This document shows, one piece after another, positions 55,738 to 64,000 of a stretch of 64,000 nt of DNA. The DNA lies in the NCBI RefSeq assembly GCF_020923435.1, contig NZ_CP087263.1:1383970-1447969 (forward strand), read 5' to 3'. The notes below the pieces were generated by a model. That model made no database searches. It had not been told where the DNA came from and worked only from the letters and a program-made list of their open reading frames with translations. Positions within the stretch are counted from its first letter, which is position 1; each line of letters begins with the position of its first letter. A program made the translations under genes and the position numbers. This DNA comes from Brevibacillus humidisoli (GTDB lineage: Bacteria > Bacillota > Bacilli > Brevibacillales > Brevibacillaceae).

Positions 55738-56474
55738 GAACCGTAATCGTTGACAGCAAAAAAGTGGCGGAGTCCGTCCGGCAGCATTCGTTGCCAAAAG
55801 CCCCACAGATGATCGCCTGCATCCTCTACATATGCCAGATCGGCACGCTTCTCGACAAGCACCTGTTTGATGCGGCGGTTCCAGTCAACGAAATCAAAGG
55901 TACCGATATGGGTCTCTACTGCTGTTTCATCCAGTCCCACAACCATCCACAATTGCAGCCAAGAGAGGTCTGTTTCTTGCTGAATCCGTTCCAGAGTAGG
56001 TTGGAAGAACGCACCAGACAAGGAAAGGACACGGCTAAACACGGTAGGATAGTCGAGAGCCAAGTGCAGCGATACGGTACCCCCTAAGGAGTCGCCGGCC
56101 AACAATCTCGCTGCGGGGTCTTGTCGAACCGGATAGCGCTGCTCAATATAGGGCAGCAGCTCCTCGACAAAAAAGCACTTGTAGGCTTCATTCCGTTCTC
56201 CGATCGCGGAATATTCGCTGGTTCGCTTGCTTCGTTCGACAGAGACGCCGACGATGATGATCGGCTCCATCCCTTCGTTTAGGATCAGTTGGTTGGTCAG
56301 GGTGGCGATCCGCCCCATCGTGAAAAAATCATTTCCGTCCTGGCAGTAGACCACAGGGTAGGACAACAATTCGTTGTACCCGGGGGGAAGGTACACCTTC
56401 ACCGGACGAAATGCGTTGAGCAAGCGGCTGGGCACCTCTTCTTTGACGATCGTGCGTTTCAGATATTCAGACAT
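55734..56474 (-). CDS. esterase D-family alpha/beta hydrolase
   Basis: 246 residues. The nucleophile motif GDSLGGTVSLHLAL, PVVYCQDGNDFF near the N-terminus and a late GDHLWGFW histidine give a Ser-Asp-His triad like that of Bacillus BesA-type siderophore esterases and related enzymes. Cytoplasmic (no signal). The ATG 56474 has AGAGGTG upstream. The substrate is unknown: trilactone siderophores or S-formylglutathione-like esters are possible. Confidence 0.82.
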   Translation of the reverse strand: MSEYLKRTIVKEEVPSRLLNAFRPVKVYLPPGYNELLSYPVVYCQDGNDFFTMGRIATLTNQLILNEGMEPIIIVGVSVERSKRTSEYSAIGERNEAYKCFFVEELLPYIEQRYPVRQDPAARLLAGDSLGGTVSLHLALDYPTVFSRVLSLSGAFFQPTLERIQQETDLSWLQLWMVVGLDETAVETHIGTFDFVDWNRRIKQVLVEKRADLAYVEDAGDHLWGFWQRMLPDGLRHFFAVNDYGS

Positions 56475-56715
56475 GGCGAACACCTCTTTTCCGGGATTTT
56501 TGGGACCCTTTGCAGGTTGAGAAGCAGTTTTTGCTAAAAGTTATCCTTGAAAAATACTAATACAGATTTTATGATAAATGATAACAGCATGCAAATAAAC
56601 CCTGTAATAGCGAGGTTATAACAACTAAAACAGTTTATTGAACTGAGCTATAACAGGTGTCTGTCCAGCAGAAGAAAGCGTTTGCGTAAAAGCATTCCCT
56701 TTCTGCCTGGCATGA

Positions 56716-57831
<1,116 letters not shown>

Positions 57832-57834
57832 ACC

Positions 57835-58815
57835 ATGGCGCAAATGACGATGGTTCAAGCCATTACCGATGCGATGCGTGTGGAATTGGCACGCGACGAA
57901 AAGGTACTCGTGTTTGGGGAAGACGTAGGCGTAAACGGTGGTGTATTCCGGGCCACAGATGGATTGCAGAAGGAATTCGGCGAACACCGCGTATTTGACA
58001 CGCCGCTTGCCGAATCAGGGATCGGCGGACTGGCCGTCGGTCTTGGTGTAAACGGTTTTCGACCGGTTGCGGAAATCCAGTTCTTCGGCTTTGTGTTTGA
58101 GACGTTTGACGCGATCGCCTCTCAGGCGGCTCGGATGCGCTATCGTTCCGGCGGCCGCTTCCACAGCCCGATCACATTCCGTTCGCCTTTTGGCGGCGGG
58201 GTAAAAACGCCGGAACTGCACGCTGACTCGCTGGAAGGTCTGTTCTTGCAAACCCCCGGAGTCAAAGTGGTCATCCCGTCCACTCCGTATGACGCGAAAG
58301 GACTTTTGATCTCTGCGATCCGCGACAACGATCCGGTTATTTTCCTGGAGCACATGAAACTGTACCGTTCGTTCCGTGCAGAGGTGCCGGAGGGTGAATA
58401 TACCATTCCGCTGGGCAAAGCCAATGTGGTACGGGAAGGCAGCGATGTGACAATCATCACGTATGGCGCGATGGTTCATACCAGCCTGAAGGCAGCGGAA
58501 GAGATCGAAAAGATGCGGGGAACCAAAGTAGAAGTGATCGATATGCGCACGATCAATCCGCTTGACATGGATACCGTGATCCAGTCTGTGAAAAAGACCA
58601 ATCGAGCGATTGTCGTCCAGGAAGCACAAAAATCAGCCGGGGCAGCGGCGGAAATCATCGCTCAGATCAACGAGAGAGCGATTCTCCATCTGGAGGCGCC
58701 AGTGCTGCGGGTAACGTCACCTGATACCGTCTATCCGTTTGCCCAGGCGGAAGATATCTGGCTGCCGGATGTAAAACGCGTCGTTGACGCTCTTGTTCAG
58801 GTGCTCGATTTCTGA
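57835..58815 (+). CDS. pdhB: pyruvate dehydrogenase E1 component, beta subunit
   Basis: 326 residues. Partner of Pdh[36 protein letters not shown] and [13 protein letters not shown] are family motifs. It starts 3 bases after the pdhA stop. A hairpin terminator follows before pdhC. Confidence 0.95.
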   Translation: MAQMTMVQAITDAMRVELARDEKVLVFGEDVGVNGGVFRATDGLQKEFGEHRVFDTPLAESGIGGLAVGLGVNGFRPVAEIQFFGFVFETFDAIASQAARMRYRSGGRFHSPITFRSPFGGGVKTPELHADSLEGLFLQTPGVKVVIPSTPYDAKGLLISAIRDNDPVIFLEHMKLYRSFRAEVPEGEYTIPLGKANVVREGSDVTIITYGAMVHTSLKAAEEIEKMRGTKVEVIDMRTINPLDMDTVIQSVKKTNRAIVVQEAQKSAGAAAEIIAQINERAILHLEAPVLRVTSPDTVYPFAQAEDIWLPDVKRVVDALVQVLDF

Positions 58816-58828
58816 GATCTGTAGGTGA

Positions 58829-58862
58829 ACGGCGGAAAGGACAGCTTTCCGCCGTCTTTTCC
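58829..58862 (+). terminator. hairpin with U-run between pdhB and pdhC
   Basis: An 11-bp perfect stem (ACGGCGGAAAG with CTTTCCGCCGT, 5-base loop) followed by CTTTT. It has the form of a rho-independent terminator but lies inside the pdh operon, so it could let E1 be made in excess over E2/E3 or mark an RNA processing site. Confidence 0.75.
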
Positions 58863-58905
58863 GGCACACGAAGCGATTATGGAATGATAGAGGAGGGAAT
58901 TATGC

Positions 58906-60294
58906 GTGAGTCGTTTTGAATTCAAACTCCCTGACATCGGGGAGGGTATTCACGAAGGCGAAATCGTCAAATGGCACGTAAAGCCAGGCGATACGGTAGA
59001 GGAAGATCAAGTTATCCTTGAGGTGCAAAACGACAAGGCTGTCGTAGAGATACCGTCTCCTGTCAAAGGGAAAGTGGCGGAACTGAAGGTAGACGAAGGA
59101 ACCGTTTCCGTTGTTGGCGACACGCTGGTTGTCTTTGAAGTAGAGGGAGAGGTTCCCGACCAGCCTGAGCATCATGCTCCGGAGGCGGACAAACCTCAGT
59201 CGGAACCTGCGCAAGCGCAGCAGACCGATGGGGTGGAGCCAGGCTGTGATATTGGGGCACAGGTAAATGCTAACGCCAGTCAGCCGCTCGATACACCAGC
59301 GGCGGCAGCACCGAACGGGCAGGCACAGGGGGCGCCAGTTGAGCGAAAGTACATCCTGGCTACGCCATCTGTCCGCAAATACGCCCGGGAAAAAGGAGTC
59401 GACCTCTCATACGTACCGGGTACAGGCAAACAAGGACGGATCACTCGCCAAGACGTGGATGGTTATCTCGCAGGCGGAGCGGCTGCTCCACAACCGGCAG
59501 CTGGTCAGCCAGTACAGGAGGCGGCGGCAGAGCCGACCGGGGTGCAGGCAGCACAAGCAGCGCCGACGACTCACTACGCTGCTCAAGCCGGCGAAGTAGA
59601 AGAGCGGGTACCGTTGAAAGGCATCCGCAAAGCAATCAGCAAGGCGATGGTGAAGTCTGCCTATACGGCACCGCACGTAACCATTCTCGATGAAGTAGAC
59701 GTTACCGAGTTGATTGCCCTGCGCAAAGAGGGAAAACCGCTCGCCGAGGAAAAGGGAATCAAGCTCACCTACTTGCCGTTTATCGTAAAGGCGGTCGTGG
59801 CAGCCTTGAAGAAGTTCCCTGAACTGAACGCATCCCTCGATGATGAGAAACAAGAGATTATCTATAAAAAGTATTACAACATCGGTATCGCCACATCTAC
59901 CGAAGAAGGCCTGCTGGTGCCGGTCGTAAAAGCGGCTGACCGCAAGTCGATTTTCGAGATTGCGGCCGAGATCAGCGAACTGGCCGGTAAGGCTCGTGAA
60001 CGAAAAGCTGCACCTGACGAACTGAGGGGATCTACCTTTAGCATTACCAATATTGGTTCGGCTGGCGGCATGTTCTTCACCCCGATCATCAACCATCCGG
60101 AAGTAGCGATTCTCGGGGTCGGTCGGATCACGGAAAAACCGGTTGTCAAAAATGGAGAGATCGTAGTTGGTTCCGTACTGGCGCTTTCACTCAGCTTTGA
60201 CCACCGCCTGGTAGACGGGGAACCGGCGCAGCGCTTTGTGAACTACGTGAAACAGCTGTTGGAAAACCCGACACTGTTGGTCATGGAGGGATAA
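58906..60294 (+). CDS. pdhC: pyruvate dehydrogenase E2, dihydrolipoamide acetyltransferase
   Basis: 462 residues. One lipoyl domain (residues ~1-78, lysine in [13 protein letters not shown]), an Ala/Pro/Gln-rich linker, the subunit-binding domain ([17 protein letters not shown] ... [12 protein letters not shown]), a second linker and the acetyltransferase core with the catalytic [12 protein letters not shown]. The lipoyl lysine is a target of LipL. The start is GTG 58906 with GAGGAGGG 8 bases upstream. Confidence 0.95.
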   Translation: MSRFEFKLPDIGEGIHEGEIVKWHVKPGDTVEEDQVILEVQNDKAVVEIPSPVKGKVAELKVDEGTVSVVGDTLVVFEVEGEVPDQPEHHAPEADKPQSEPAQAQQTDGVEPGCDIGAQVNANASQPLDTPAAAAPNGQAQGAPVERKYILATPSVRKYAREKGVDLSYVPGTGKQGRITRQDVDGYLAGGAAAPQPAAGQPVQEAAAEPTGVQAAQAAPTTHYAAQAGEVEERVPLKGIRKAISKAMVKSAYTAPHVTILDEVDVTELIALRKEGKPLAEEKGIKLTYLPFIVKAVVAALKKFPELNASLDDEKQEIIYKKYYNIGIATSTEEGLLVPVVKAADRKSIFEIAAEISELAGKARERKAAPDELRGSTFSITNIGSAGGMFFTPIINHPEVAILGVGRITEKPVVKNGEIVVGSVLALSLSFDHRLVDGEPAQRFVNYVKQLLENPTLLVMEG

Positions 60295-60295
60295 T

Positions 60296-61708
60296 ATGGT
60301 AGTCGGAGAATTCACCACGGAAGTAGATGTTTTGGTCATCGGTGCAGGTCCCGGCGGGTACGTGGCGGCGATCCGAGCGGCCCAACTGGGCAAAAGCGTC
60401 ACGGTCGTCGAGCGAGGTGAGCTAGGCGGAGTCTGCCTGAATGTAGGCTGCATTCCATCCAAGGCATTGATCCATGCCTCCCATACCTACGATCATATGA
60501 AAGCTGCCGATCAGATGGGGATTTCCGTTGAGAACGTATCCGTCGATTTCGGCAAAGTGCAGGAATGGAAAAGCAAAGTCGTCAAGCAGTTGACGGGTGG
60601 TGTCGGTTCGCTGTTCAAAGGGAACAAGATCCAGACCGTGCCTGGCGAAGCGCTGTTTGTCAGCGAGAACGAAGTCCGCGTGTTCAACGGATACGAAGTG
60701 AATCGATACAAATTTAACCACTGCATTATTGCGACCGGATCACGACCGATTGAACTGCCGGCATTTCCGTATGGCGAGCGGGTGCTATCCTCTACAGAGG
60801 CCCTCAACCTGACGGAAATTCCCAAAAACTTGGTCGTGATCGGCGGTGGTTATATCGGCATCGAACTGGGCAGTGTATATGCCCGCTTCGGCAGCAAGGT
60901 AACCATCCTGGAAGGATCCGACCAGATTCTGCCCGGATTTGAAGCGGAGATGACCCGCCTGGTAGAGCGTAAGTTGAAGAAAAATAAGGTGGACGTCTTC
61001 ACCAAAGCGATGGCCAAAGGTATGGAAGAGACCGAAAACGGCGTCGTGGTAACGGCAGAAGTGAAGGGTGAAGAGAAGAAGTTTGAGGCGGATTATGTCC
61101 TGGTTACGGTAGGGCGGCGTCCCAACACCGACGAACTGGGCCTGAGCGACATCGGCATGAAGCTGACGGAAAAAGGGTATGTGATTGTCGATAAGCAGGG
61201 ACAGACCAGCATTCCCAACGTGTATGCAATCGGTGACATCGTAGAGGGACCTGCGCTGGCCCATAAGGCCTCCTACGAAGGAAAAGTGGCTGCGGAAGCG
61301 ATTGCCGGTCAACCCTCAGCCGTCGACTATAAAGTGATTCCGGCCGTTGTTTTCTCCGATCCGGAAATCTCCAGTGTCGGCATCAGTGAGCGGGAAGCAA
61401 AAGAGCAAGGACTGGATTACGTTGTCGGACGGTTCCCGTTTGCGGCCAATGGCCGGGCGCTTTCCGTCAACGCCGGGGAAGGATTCGTCAAACTGGTGGC
61501 TGACAAGGAGACGGGTGTTGTACTGGGAGCGCAAATCGTCGGTCCGGAAGCATCCAACCTGATTGCTGAGATCGGCCTGGCCATTGAGATGGGTGCTACA
61601 CTGGAAGATATCGAGTTGACCATCCATGCGCATCCTACCTTGGGAGAAATGATGATGGAAGCAGCCGAGTTGGCGCTGGGTCACCCGATTCATGTGCTGA
61701 ACAAATAA
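60296..61708 (+). CDS. pdhD: dihydrolipoyl dehydrogenase (E3)
   Basis: 470 residues. FAD flavoprotein that re-oxidises the lipoyl group with NAD. FAD loop [17 protein letters not shown], redox disulfide [17 protein letters not shown] loop [20 protein letters not shown] site [11 protein letters not shown] and the C-terminal catalytic HAHPTLGEM. It starts one base after the pdhC stop, with GGAGGG upstream. Confidence 0.96.
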   Translation: MVVGEFTTEVDVLVIGAGPGGYVAAIRAAQLGKSVTVVERGELGGVCLNVGCIPSKALIHASHTYDHMKAADQMGISVENVSVDFGKVQEWKSKVVKQLTGGVGSLFKGNKIQTVPGEALFVSENEVRVFNGYEVNRYKFNHCIIATGSRPIELPAFPYGERVLSSTEALNLTEIPKNLVVIGGGYIGIELGSVYARFGSKVTILEGSDQILPGFEAEMTRLVERKLKKNKVDVFTKAMAKGMEETENGVVVTAEVKGEEKKFEADYVLVTVGRRPNTDELGLSDIGMKLTEKGYVIVDKQGQTSIPNVYAIGDIVEGPALAHKASYEGKVAAEAIAGQPSAVDYKVIPAVVFSDPEISSVGISEREAKEQGLDYVVGRFPFAANGRALSVNAGEGFVKLVADKETGVVLGAQIVGPEASNLIAEIGLAIEMGATLEDIELTIHAHPTLGEMMMEAAELALGHPIHVLNK

Positions 61709-61721
61709 CCATGATGATACG

Positions 61722-61760
61722 AGAAGCCTTGCTCTACCGCAATAGAGCAAGGCTTCTTTG
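61722..61760. terminator. terminator of pdhABCD (also faces the desaturase gene)
   Basis: A 13-bp perfect stem (GAAGCCTTGCTCT with AGAGCAAGGCTTC) followed by TTTG TTTC. Symmetric, so it may also serve the convergent gene. Confidence 0.9.
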
Positions 61761-61802
61761 TTTCGTGTGCTCGTCCTATCGTCATCGCGGATTGGACGAG
61801 TA

Positions 61803-62711
61803 TCAGCTTAATCCACGTGCAGCAAGGCGCTCGGTGACTCGCTTCATCTTTTCGTAATGCTTCAGTAGGCGAACCTTTGACTCAACCGCTTCCGTCCTGC
61901 TCGGCTGCAGGCTGTCGATTCCCCAATAGTGAATCAGGTATTCGTATACTTGGTTAAAGTAGGCGATCGGACCATAATTGGCATGGGTAGCGATGGTATT
62001 CATCCGTTGATCAAAATCAGGCATACTGCTGCCCGGCATCTTGAAATCCGTCATGACCCTTTCGATGTAGTAGACGTAATTGTGATCAATCGCCAGATAC
62101 GCTTTTACGGCATCGCGGTAAAAGGCAAAATGCAGCGTCTCGTCTTTGGCCAATCGTCTCAACAGGCGGGAAAGATCCGGATCGTACGGGGTAGCGGCCT
62201 TCGCTACATTATTGTAAAAGACCATGGTCGCCAATTCCTGGACCGTGGTGTAAACCATCGTTTCCAAGGCCGAGTCAAAGTCGGGCTCGAACCCCTGCTC
62301 GACGACCAGCTTTCGCAAGCGGTGCAGGGTGTCAGGGTCGGCGTTGCGCGTGAGCAGCAGGTAGGTCTCCAATAAAGAAGAGTGCTGATCTTCCTCAGCG
62401 GTCCAGGTGTGAACGAACTGCGTCAGCACCTCCAGCGACCCCTTAAAGGTAACGGCGAGATAGGTGGTGAACCATGGTAAATTAACCTCTGTTAGCAAAG
62501 CCGTCTCGATTGCCGTGTACACCTCATCTGACAAGGTGCGTTGACTGATGTCCCAAGGTTCGCGCTTAAAGCATCTGCCTTTGTCCCAGGGAAGGAATTC
62601 GTGGTAGCTCCAATCAATCTGTGCGGCTCGTTTTCGGTGGGTTTCGTACAGCTCTTTTAGCGTTGGTTCCAAACGATGGTCAAGCAACTTGACCGCATAA
62701 TGCTCTGCCAT
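61803..62711 (-). CDS. acyl-ACP desaturase-like soluble diiron protein
   Basis: 302 residues. Helical ferritin-like fold with diiron ligands in TWTAEEDQHSSLL (E-x-x-H type) and AKDETLHFAFY, and an early TALLTEVNLPWF glutamate. This is the pattern of the plant-type acyl-ACP desaturases (FA_desaturase_2). In Bacillales the better-known enzyme is the membrane Des, so this soluble type is less usual. It would introduce a double bond into acyl-ACP for membrane fluidity. GGAGCG precedes the ATG. Confidence 0.83.
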   Translation of the reverse strand: MAEHYAVKLLDHRLEPTLKELYETHRKRAAQIDWSYHEFLPWDKGRCFKREPWDISQRTLSDEVYTAIETALLTEVNLPWFTTYLAVTFKGSLEVLTQFVHTWTAEEDQHSSLLETYLLLTRNADPDTLHRLRKLVVEQGFEPDFDSALETMVYTTVQELATMVFYNNVAKAATPYDPDLSRLLRRLAKDETLHFAFYRDAVKAYLAIDHNYVYYIERVMTDFKMPGSSMPDFDQRMNTIATHANYGPIAYFNQVYEYLIHYWGIDSLQPSRTEAVESKVRLLKHYEKMKRVTERLAARGLS

Positions 62712-62895
62712 TCATTCGCTCCATTCTTGATCTGTTTTCTTTTCGTAATTGTACCCATCATACCATATTCTCAACGGCAGAACGCTAAAAAAAAAGCTGG
62801 CATCTCTTAAAAAAATGTGAAAAATGTTAGAGAAACCTTTTCATTTGTTCCATTTTTATGTAAAATATCCCTTTTCAGCTTGCGGGAGGATCTGG

Positions 62896-63048
62896 ATGGA
62901 TACGAGAAAGGCCATTGAAGAATTGCGGGCATATCTGGAAAAAGCTGTTCAACGACTTGATTACGATTTGCTGAATCCTGAGATTCTCAAGATTAGTCAG
63001 GAGTTGGATCAGCTGATTGTTGCGCAGATGGTGCATGGCAATCGATAA
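62896..63048 (+). CDS. Spo0E-like aspartyl-phosphate phosphatase
   Basis: 50 residues. Two short helices with the Spo0E signature SQELDQLIVAQM near the C-terminus, preceded by AIEELRAYLEKAVQ. Such proteins dephosphorylate Spo0A~P and delay sporulation. GGGAGG lies 6 bases before ATG 62896. The longer frame back to 62824 has no ribosome site. Followed by its own terminator. Confidence 0.88.
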   Translation: MDTRKAIEELRAYLEKAVQRLDYDLLNPEILKISQELDQLIVAQMVHGNR

Positions 63049-63090
63049 AAGCACCTGCGATTAGACAAACAGACATTCATGGAAACTGGA

Positions 63091-63122
63091 ACGACCACAA
63101 GATTCACGGGGGTCGTTTTTTG
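63091..63122 (+). terminator. terminator of the Spo0E-like gene
   Basis: Stem AACGACC with GGTCGTT followed by TTTTTTG. Confidence 0.8.
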
Positions 63123-63159
63123 TTTGCAGAGAACGCTGAACTGCTTGGACCTCTTCCTC

Positions 63160-63912
63160 TTAGGAAATCGGCTGGCTGATCAGACTATAGGCGATATGCA
63201 GCGTATCCCCAAACTGCGTGTATCGTGGCGGATGCGACAAAAACCAGCTTGGGTGCAGGGCAATCCGCACAACCTCTTGCGTGTCCTGGTGGTTTGTCGT
63301 CAGCGGCAAGCAAATCAATCTCTCAGACGAGTCATGCTGAATCGGAAGTGGGACGATCTCCTGCAAGTAATCACAAATCGCTTTTGTGCTACGCAGGTTT
63401 TCAAACCGGGTTCGCTCACGCACAACAGTCGGTTGCAACTCGTCCCACTTTTCTCGAAAAATGTAATGGGTGTATGCGGCAAAAAACAAGTTGAAGCGGC
63501 CTCTAATCAGTTCAGGTTCACCTTGTAGATCGTTTGGTAGGGAAGACAGATGCGGCTGACTCCGGCCCATACTGCTGCAGAGTGTTTCATTGAGCGAATG
63601 GATGAACTGATCCAGGGGCAGTTCGGCCAAGTAGGTGAATTGCTCCTCCTCTGTCGTAAGTAATTCGGTCCGATGCACAGCGAATAACGAAGGGACAGAG
63701 TAGGCAAACAGGGGGGAAAAGTAGACCCATTCGGAATAAAGCCCCTCACCTTTTAGGATCTCCACGCTTTTTTTTACCCACTGGTGGTGCTGCAGCGTAG
63801 GCAGCACCTGGGTAAGCGTGTGCAAACTGGCCGCCATCTCAAATAGTGGGGAGACGCTAAAACGGATAGGCGGGTTGGGATTGTAAAGCTTGGACAAATC
63901 TATTTTTATCAT
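63160..63912 (-). CDS. DUF5937-like protein without a visible DNA-binding domain
   Basis: 250 residues. The start IRFSVSPLFEMAASLHTL fits DUF5937, a domain usually joined to an ArsR-type helix-turn-helix at the C-terminus. Here the protein ends at SLISQPIS with no such domain, and no frameshifted continuation is seen downstream. It may be a stand-alone ligand-binding or structural relative. AGGAGG lies 8 bases before the ATG. The assignment is tentative. Confidence 0.6.
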   Translation of the reverse strand: MIKIDLSKLYNPNPPIRFSVSPLFEMAASLHTLTQVLPTLQHHQWVKKSVEILKGEGLYSEWVYFSPLFAYSVPSLFAVHRTELLTTEEEQFTYLAELPLDQFIHSLNETLCSSMGRSQPHLSSLPNDLQGEPELIRGRFNLFFAAYTHYIFREKWDELQPTVVRERTRFENLRSTKAICDYLQEIVPLPIQHDSSERLICLPLTTNHQDTQEVVRIALHPSWFLSHPPRYTQFGDTLHIAYSLISQPIS

Positions 63913-64000
63913 CGTTACGGCCTCCTAACCCTTGCTTCTTTCATCATACGCAGGTTTTTAGGACAATTCAATCACCAACCAGTTCATCCGGAGAGGGGTA

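Noticed and set aside
56673-56686. CcpA cre-like site (GAAAGCGTTTGCG) upstream of pdhA
   Set aside because: Several mismatches to the consensus in a long leader; not strong enough to list as a site.

Overview
The window reads as chromosome of a Gram-positive endospore former of the order Bacillales, most like Brevibacillus or a close relative. This is inferred from gene content and order, not from a search. The order miaB-ricA-cotE-mutS-mutL-miaA-hfq ... spoVK-hflX-ynbB ... glnR-glnA ... lexA/yneA-ynzC matches the Bacillus subtilis backbone. Sporulation genes (cotE, spoVK, a YheC/D coat protein, a Spo0E-like phosphatase, a collagen-like protein) are spread through it. Shine-Dalgarno sites are strong (AGGAGG type) and GTG/TTG starts are common.

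Layout. 1-7.3 kb: end of a membrane dipeptidase, 2-oxoacid:ferredoxin oxidoreductase korAB, a YkvI-like membrane protein, the tRNA methyltransferase mnmM and the threonine-to-glycine pair tdh-kbl. 7.5-14.6 kb: a YheC/D coat gene with two frameshifts, a beta-lactamase-fold hydrolase, an Lrp regulator, the c-di-AMP-binding CBS protein CbpB, an exported protein of unknown function, octanoyl transferase lipL, a tiny LysM protein, and an lrgAB-type pair followed by an HPr-like protein without its active histidine. 14.9-26 kb: RNA modification, sporulation and mismatch repair (miaB, ricA, cotE, an amidoligase-like gene, mutS with one frameshift, mutL, an RsmJ-like methyltransferase, miaA, hfq).

26.3-33.9 kb is an accessory island between hfq and spoVK. 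It looks like an ectoine/hydroxyectoine catabolic cluster: eutB-, doeA/eutD- and eutC-like genes, a cystathionine gamma-synthase-family enzyme and an M20 deacetylase. Its TRAP-type uptake genes (small permease, large permease, binding protein) are heavily decayed by truncations, internal deletions and frameshifts. The binding-protein relic is fused to a diverged piece of a second doeA copy. A homoserine-dehydrogenase-like stub marks the right edge.

33.9-47.9 kb: spoVK, hflX, ynbB, thyA-dfrA, glnRA with a GlnR box, a collagen-like gene on the minus strand, a MarR/MFS efflux pair, two membrane proteins, and the SOS module lexA/yneA-ynzC with four LexA-box-like sites. 48-64 kb: crcB, helD, a HesB-like protein, tRNA-Ser(GGA), a secreted PHB-depolymerase-like esterase, a DJ-1/PfpI protein, a YfhP-like membrane protein, an esterase, the pyruvate dehydrogenase operon pdhABCD with a hairpin terminator inside it, an acyl-ACP desaturase, a Spo0E-like phosphatase and a DUF5937-like protein.

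Points of most interest: the amidoligase-like gene beside cotE with a good sigma-K promoter match; the decayed transporter in an otherwise intact ectoine cluster; the collagen-like gene whose strong Shine-Dalgarno is followed by CTG rather than ATG; the HPr-like protein lacking both phosphorylation residues; and the mutS frameshift.
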